This document shows, in pieces, positions 60,001 to 64,000 of a DNA stretch of 64,000 bases. Within the stretch, counting starts at the first letter, position 1; each line of letters opens with the position of its first letter. The notes beneath the pieces are model-generated. The model made no database searches, was not told the DNA's origin, and worked only from the letters and a program-made list of their open reading frames with translations. The translations under genes and the position numbers were made by a program. Source of the stretch: Mycosarcoma maydis (lineage: Eukaryota; Basidiomycota; Ustilaginomycetes; Ustilaginales); contig NC_026488.1 in NCBI RefSeq assembly GCF_000328475.2, forward strand, positions 62,001 to 126,000, written 5' to 3'.

Positions 60001-61026
60001 CGACCGGTTGAGACCAGTACGGCCAACGAACCTGCAGTGCTGGCCAATGCGTCTCCGGCTCGATCGGACCGACGACGTAGCTTTGACTCCTGGACGGCAT
60101 TTTCTCTGTTTTCGTCAAGCGCACTTTGCGGTGCGTCGGCGAATGTGGCGACCGAGGAGACGAGTTCGATAGATGTGCAGGATGTGGCGGATGTGGCGCA
60201 TGCTTCGACTTTGTCTGACGGGCATGGAAACGGAAAGGTTAGCGAGCATGCCACGCACGTATCGCGAGGCTCCGTGGGGTCAGCAGAGACCGGCACGTCG
60301 TCGGGATGGCTGTATTGGCGGACGGAATTGAACGGTGCGAGCCGACGCAGTTCGGTGTCGGCTCATGCGAAAGGCGCTTCGTTGCGGGGGGAGGGTGATG
60401 GAGCCCCGGGCGCCAAGACGGTAGCTGTCGAGTCGGATGATGCCAACTGTCAACCGGAAGGCGTGGAAACGCCAGAGGTTGCGTTTCGACGCTCGGAGCG
60501 CGCAGCATCGGTTCGGCCGAGTGCGTCGCGCGCATCGCGCGCGTCAGGATCGGATTTCGGCGCGCCTGGACAGTGGGCGTCAACGGAGGCGAGCGCGACC
60601 GGTTCGGTGTCGTCTCGACGCGCGAGTGTGCAACGCGGCCAGTATAGGGGCCGACTGTTGTCGACGTCAGCCGCGTTAGCTGTATCAGCAGTGCCATTGG
60701 CACCGCACGTGGATCGAAGCGGTATGTCGACAGCTGATCTGACGCGACCGACGGCGAACGCGCAGAGCATCGGCTCGTTGAACGCGTTCAAGGCCAGCTT
60801 ACATACCGCCTCGTTCGTCGTTACTCGTCGCGATCAGGCCACTGACAACACACACGATCACATCCCGGATATGATCGCTTACGGCACCCCTAAGCTCAAC
60901 ACCACACATACACCCTTGCACAACCCTATTCTCACCGCGTTCTCTCCCGCCCCAGACTCATCTTCCCCATCACAATCTCACGCCAATTCTCACACACATC
61001 CATGCACCGCTCCCTCCCATCCTTAG
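57013..61026 (+). CDS. VPS9-domain protein, probable Rab5-family GEF
   Basis: A 1337-aa, intronless protein; ATG at 57013 (MASAFTRLFSPSHRKR). Residues 1-370 are Ser/Pro-rich. A VPS9 domain spans about 376-730: a helical bundle (FEERLGSDHIARLSVEAFH, LLENIVMGLVHSKMYG), then TPLQILQTLRATIDEIG near 626, and the core GTDDLLPILSFVFVRARPG (Asp and Pro of the catalytic segment near 675) followed by SMLYYARTF and LQWALITCDAVVAYL. VPS9 domains exchange nucleotide on Rab5/Vps21-type GTPases for endosomal transport. The domain has a long insertion between the bundle and the core. The remaining 600 residues are low-complexity Ser/Arg/Ala. No UBA, CUE or SH2 domain is visible, so it is nearer the Muk1/Vrl1 type than Vps9. 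Divergent from the Rieske-DUF455 gene. Confidence 0.85.
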   Translation: MASAFTRLFSPSHRKRASSSSSSRRQESTRTRFPTSSTFDLRHSIPEESFSATDPAFPSSASVTKLTVDHLNHHLSAPISDATLRRRSLAIDATHANSTLRPSLPRSFSALDITSPLDPSINANSAFTPPSSQPPSPPPVDDDDDFDSNPLYLHLSEHPQLANDWSIASLALIPLARTITSHHAITQDDLQDPHFIALHAFAPSRLYKDQFVSVRSLKHSKSSPSATTFPNDGYDWAHVTLTATLDSDQRSLTITETTHAPRPSSQILSLSTDSASAALRSASTIKRKVTIVSETTIYRTLPTPRPATASPDQSAFQVTSRSHPPSSDAPPLSTKVRVLSVDLPIVQRRAQGAGADSSYQASHQHAPPPLDSTEDELHASISDLILEHVPPKRLFAHDLSLLAQPSVGSTQLAEALTNAFQVLFSAAHQFSASFVYVKGFDSYNAHRIRRGIWFKAWKAFEERLGSDHIARLSVEAFHRIKSLLENIVMGLVHSKMYGPIQDQLMDADLVTDDVLCAYNAFNVTLADFGVQNVALRQRPARLATAIDVLSQGLDDDGGTQLDDALAQGDMQLLTAILNRPALSPIPVVAQSASLDQIQIQSDLGLAILPHRHLNHGTSHGELHRRTPLQILQTLRATIDEIGWAADRHPTSSGRRASSSHERPPPLGTDDLLPILSFVFVRARPGRLCSMLYYARTFQLTDTATSPELQWALITCDAVVAYLRTDPLRLCRRSSSGSIVADPSRKGSRSHSGAQPGVVSANDSLSVRSMSSRSHQGSAAASTLQAATLMARSPSAVDGAGFVQAASPRSPHSPRSPRSTSPSAEASNDHLAASSSNSYFFRHADVSTEHVAHATSEASPRLHAEGFKLPGLPASVSSRRNSRILQQRPTSVFSLSEDGDAISLLPDTSLDALERRSSLATSQSPSRRLTTRDRTFSSSSSSTSHNDVQIRPQIVRTIKRSQAGNICTINRLERTSSNGSTASSSQIHVRVVGSSSTRPVETSTANEPAVLANASPARSDRRRSFDSWTAFSLFSSSALCGASANVATEETSSIDVQDVADVAHASTLSDGHGNGKVSEHATHVSRGSVGSAETGTSSGWLYWRTELNGASRRSSVSAHAKGASLRGEGDGAPGAKTVAVESDDANCQPEGVETPEVAFRRSERAASVRPSASRASRASGSDFGAPGQWASTEASATGSVSSRRASVQRGQYRGRLLSTSAALAVSAVPLAPHVDRSGMSTADLTRPTANAQSIGSLNAFKASLHTASFVVTRRDQATDNTHDHIPDMIAYGTPKLNTTHTPLHNPILTAFSPAPDSSSPSQSHANSHTHPCTAPSHP

Positions 61027-61312
61027 CACATACATCCTTTCACTCGTCACACACTCGTTTCCTGGTACTCGCAATGCATGCGTCACGTGCACCACATGCA
61101 TCGTTGGCAAGTTCTCGTTCGCTTTCAGCACATGGTGTGTTTTGAATTGCACGCAAGCTGAGCAATGAGCTAAAGAAGCATGGGATGCACGATCGGAATG
61201 CTAGGAGGAGTGGAACTGGGCTAGAAGAGCGCGCTTTCAGCACATGGTATGTCTTGGATTGCACGCAAGCTGAGCGGTGAGGTAAAGAAGCATGGGATGC
61301 ACAATTGGAAAG
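61027..61312. other. Convergent spacer with tandem duplication
   Basis: Spacer of 286 bp between two convergent genes, taken up by most of a 112-bp imperfect tandem duplication that starts at 61121. Confidence 0.6.
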
Positions 61313-61343
61313 CTAGGAGTGGAACTGGGTCAGGAGAGCGTGG
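61121..61343. repeat. 112-bp imperfect tandem duplication across a stop codon
   Basis: Two head-to-tail copies start at 61121 and 61233, both opening gctttcagcacatggt and both containing gaagcatgggatgcac and ggagtggaactggg. They differ by several substitutions and a 3-nt indel. The second copy contains the last codons and stop of the AT-hook gene on the minus strand; the first copy is its diverged duplicate in the 3' flank. Confidence 0.88.
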
Positions 61344-64000
61344 ATGTCGGGGTTACCGAAGAGGTTCGAAAAGTCCTGGTCCGAGTGGTCGAGAGGAGCA
61401 TGTGGTTTCGTGGGAGAAGTGGTGGACGAACGCCACGGTCTGTGTGGACTGAGGAGCTCTGGGATGCTGGGCGAGGCGGATTTCTGCGAGCCGAAACACA
61501 TTTCCGGAGCGAGTGTAGGCAGTATGCCAGAATGCGATCCGATTGCGTTCCTGGTGGACGCAGTGAGTTGTACAGCCCTGGGCGAGCCAGAGCGGTTGGT
61601 AGAGGCGACGTGTGCTGCGATGGCGGTGCTGCGCGTAGCGCTCAAGTCGGCGAGATGCGCGCCAAACTCGGTGTCTGGATGCAGCTGGATATCGTTAAAG
61701 CTGTCAGCTGTGATCGCCGGCGCACGAGCCGCAGCCGCAGCCGCAGCCGCAGCCGCCATCTGCTTGTTACTGCGCGACTGCTCGTCTGCATCAACAGGCA
61801 TCGAGAGCGATGTAAGCACTCCGTCTGCATCAATCCCAAATCCAGAAGCTGCAAGAATCCCGTACGGATCTTCGAACAGCTCGAACAGGTTCGCGTTCCC
61901 GGCGTCCGGTGAATCGTCCGATCCCGCAGGAGACGAGCCCGAGATCGACGACGAAGCATCCTCAACCGTCGCTGGTAGAGGCCGACGCCGAACGATTGCG
62001 GTCGGTGGCTGCAAGTTGGCTACCTCGCCTTCTTCTTTCTCCTTCTCTTTCTCCTTCTCTTTCTCCTTCTCTTTCTCCTTCTCCGATTCCGATTCAGCCG
62101 CCTGCTTAAGCTCGGCGCCATATTGTGTCTTAACAGGCGACTGCGAAGCACGCGCATGACCGGGCGAAGCGTCGCTAGGCCAATCGAGCTCGCTCGGAGT
62201 TGGGAAGATCTCTCTCATGCTAGATGTGCGTCCCCATCCATCCACCTCGATCGTGCTCGTTGAACTTTGTTCAGTGGGATGATCAAACAGTGGGCTGCTA
62301 TGCGGCAGCTCGAGATGCGCAAGCTTGGCCGCGCCGTTGTTCAACCTAGACTGCGTACTGGCGCAGCTGAGGTTGCGTGCCAACTTGCGCGTCACACGAC
62401 CCAGACTCGGCGACGCAGGACACGACGTCAAACCCGCCGATCCCTCGCGACTCTCGCTCCCTGATCCGCGGTAAGGTCCTTTGACAAATTGTGCCTCGGC
62501 CTTGTCGTCTTTGTCGTCCGCATCCACTCCACGAGACGCACCGCGTCGAGCGCTCGCCTCCACTTGGCTCGGCTTGGTTGACACTTGCGACTTGCGCTTG
62601 GTTGCGCCGCGCGCCGATTTGTTCGTGTTAACCTGTTCTGATGGTGAAGCAGGCGAAGCAGGCGAGCCCGCCGAAGCGAGCGGAGCGGGCGAGGTGAGGT
62701 TGCTGCTCGACTTGCCGTTGCCATTCGAGCGCGCATCGCTCGAAGAGAAGAGCGCACGATGCAGCACACCTTGACCGGAGCGTGTGCGACTGCGCGTCAC
62801 CGGACTGTCGTTGTATGATGACGACGCGCCGCCAAATCGTCCACCGGGCGAACCATTCGAGCCGACCATGCTCGGCCCAAACTCTCTTCCGAGCACTGGA
62901 CTCGCCGCACGCTTTCTGCAAGGCGAAGCGTAAGGATTCGAGTCGGAGATGGTACCCTGCGGGTTCTTACGTGGACTTCTTCGTAGAGGAGTGTGCTGGC
63001 CGTTGCGGTTCAGATCACCAACCAAAGTGCCGGGCGTCTGCAGTGGTCCGAGCGGACCTAGCTCCTCAAAGTCAATGTCGGTCTCGCTCATGAGCGTGTC
63101 GAGCATGGTTCCTGGGCTCGAATTCATCAGGTAGCTCGGCACGCGGAATCGGACATCGCGTGAAGGGCTTGCAAGCATTCCGTCGCCCAAGTTGGGCTGT
63201 GGCAGCGTGTTGACGCCGTCGGGCTGCATCGAGCTAGCATTCATCGACGGACGCACCGGGCTCGACTGTGCAAAGTTGATCGGGCGCGAAGTAAACATCT
63301 GGCGGCCTTGCTGCGGCGGCATTGGTGCACGGAATTCGCTGCTCTGTAAAGAACGGCCGAAAGAGGCAGGCGATGCTTGTGCGGAGTCCTTTGGCTTGGA
63401 TGTGATGGCATTCGAGCTGGTGCTGGCCTGCGTGGAGCTGGTCGAGGTCGACGGTCTTCTCGATGATACCGTGTCGGACTTCTGGGCAGCAGTCGTCGAG
63501 ACGTCTTTGTCAGCCCTTTTCCCTGTCACCGGCGACGACTTGGACACCGGCCCTTCATTCTGTGGCGCCCTAAAAGAGCCTTTCGGGCGTCCAGGTCGCT
63601 TGCCCTGGGGATTATCGCGCATGCTCCTCTTGCTACGCCACTGGCCCGTGCTGGGGTCAAACATTTTCTCACGGCCGGCTGCCATCTTCTTGTTGAGCTT
63701 GGTCTTGCGTTTTCGCTCCGAATCGCGCTTTTCGGCGTCGCGATTGCACGCCTCGCTGAGGGTGCGTGGCAAGCTCGACTTGCGTCCCGCGCTGGACGCG
63801 GGCGTGGTGGCGTCAAAGTTGGACGACGTCATTGACTCGTCCCAGGGCGTCGAAACCGTGGAGGGCGAAGCCGTGTCAACGTCCGATTCATCCATCTTGG
63901 CACGTTTGCCGTTGCACGCTTCGACGGTGTCGCGTCGTCGCTTCGCAGCCGCAGCTGTAGCCTTGCGCTCTTGATACGCCTTGGTGGCTTGCTCTTTCCT
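61313..64000 (-). CDS. AT-hook protein, partial (runs off the right edge), function unknown
   Basis: At least 895 aa, with the N-terminus beyond 64000: the frame is open to the window edge, where it reads RKEQATKAYQERKATAA. The ATG at 63895 is therefore unlikely to be the true start. The visible N-terminal part is basic (KRKTKLNKKMAAGREKMFDP) and followed by an AT-hook core, KRPGRPKGSF (about 63580-63609), a minor-groove DNA-binding motif. The rest is Ser/Pro/Ala-rich with a Glu-Lys repeat (62028-62092) and a short poly-Ala run, and ends DIHALLTQFHS. I do not recognise the family; a chromatin or transcription role is inferred only from the AT-hook. Its 3' end has been tandemly duplicated. Confidence 0.75.
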   Translation of the reverse strand, partial: RKEQATKAYQERKATAAAAKRRRDTVEACNGKRAKMDESDVDTASPSTVSTPWDESMTSSNFDATTPASSAGRKSSLPRTLSEACNRDAEKRDSERKRKTKLNKKMAAGREKMFDPSTGQWRSKRSMRDNPQGKRPGRPKGSFRAPQNEGPVSKSSPVTGKRADKDVSTTAAQKSDTVSSRRPSTSTSSTQASTSSNAITSKPKDSAQASPASFGRSLQSSEFRAPMPPQQGRQMFTSRPINFAQSSPVRPSMNASSMQPDGVNTLPQPNLGDGMLASPSRDVRFRVPSYLMNSSPGTMLDTLMSETDIDFEELGPLGPLQTPGTLVGDLNRNGQHTPLRRSPRKNPQGTISDSNPYASPCRKRAASPVLGREFGPSMVGSNGSPGGRFGGASSSYNDSPVTRSRTRSGQGVLHRALFSSSDARSNGNGKSSSNLTSPAPLASAGSPASPASPSEQVNTNKSARGATKRKSQVSTKPSQVEASARRGASRGVDADDKDDKAEAQFVKGPYRGSGSESREGSAGLTSCPASPSLGRVTRKLARNLSCASTQSRLNNGAAKLAHLELPHSSPLFDHPTEQSSTSTIEVDGWGRTSSMREIFPTPSELDWPSDASPGHARASQSPVKTQYGAELKQAAESESEKEKEKEKEKEKEKEKEEGEVANLQPPTAIVRRRPLPATVEDASSSISGSSPAGSDDSPDAGNANLFELFEDPYGILAASGFGIDADGVLTSLSMPVDADEQSRSNKQMAAAAAAAAAARAPAITADSFNDIQLHPDTEFGAHLADLSATRSTAIAAHVASTNRSGSPRAVQLTASTRNAIGSHSGILPTLAPEMCFGSQKSASPSIPELLSPHRPWRSSTTSPTKPHAPLDHSDQDFSNLFGNPDIHALLTQFHS

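Noticed and set aside
61292..61912. 206-codon plus-strand frame over the AT-hook gene 3' end.
   Set aside because: Antisense shadow; it has no motif and crosses the tandem duplication.

Overview
This window looks like nuclear chromosomal DNA from a smut fungus (Ustilaginomycotina, probably close to Ustilago, Sporisorium or Mycosarcoma). The evidence is long, mostly intron-free genes with a few short GT-AG introns (about 80-175 nt), long Ser/Ala/Gln-rich disordered protein segments, basidiomycete-style housekeeping proteins, and intergenic DNA full of the word TCGTGA/TCACGA. I place it from these features only; no similarity search was run. A run of 100 Ns at 25836-25935 marks a scaffold gap.

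Layout, left to right: spliceosomal SmB (-); a zinc-finger-like scaffold protein with a PPxY motif (+); a beta-lactamase/transesterase-type serine hydrolase with introns near its 3' end (+); the ribosome-biogenesis DEAD-box helicase Dbp9 (-), divergent from the U2AF small subunit (+); a 1.8-kb gene-free stretch; a 12-TM sugar transporter with two introns (-); 2.9 kb without a gene; an Oca1-type phosphatase (-), divergent from the XPG/Rad2 repair nuclease (+); a 5'-truncated drug:H+ antiporter remnant (-); an Sds3-like Sin3/HDAC subunit interrupted by the gap (-), divergent from a CUL3-type cullin (+); an Opi1-type repressor of phospholipid synthesis (-), and 5.8 kb of gene-free, microsatellite-rich DNA; a large AGC-like kinase with a DFS instead of DFG motif (+), convergent with a HyuA-only 5-oxoprolinase-like protein (-); Mkt1 (+), convergent with an MGRN1-like RING ligase (-); a Rieske + DUF455 (ferritin-like) fusion protein (-); a VPS9-domain Rab GEF (+); and a partial AT-hook protein running off the right edge (-).

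Most genes are unlinked housekeeping functions, not a pathway cluster. Two pairs share a theme: SmB and U2AF35 (splicing), and Opi1 and the Sds3-like subunit (in yeast Opi1 represses through Sin3/Rpd3, the complex that contains Sds3). The least explained items are the Rieske-DUF455 fusion, the isolated HyuA protein, the atypical kinase, and a family of 7-bp-phased TCGTGA/TCACGA arrays confined to intergenic DNA. I saw no convincing tRNA or rRNA gene, CRISPR array, or intact transposon.
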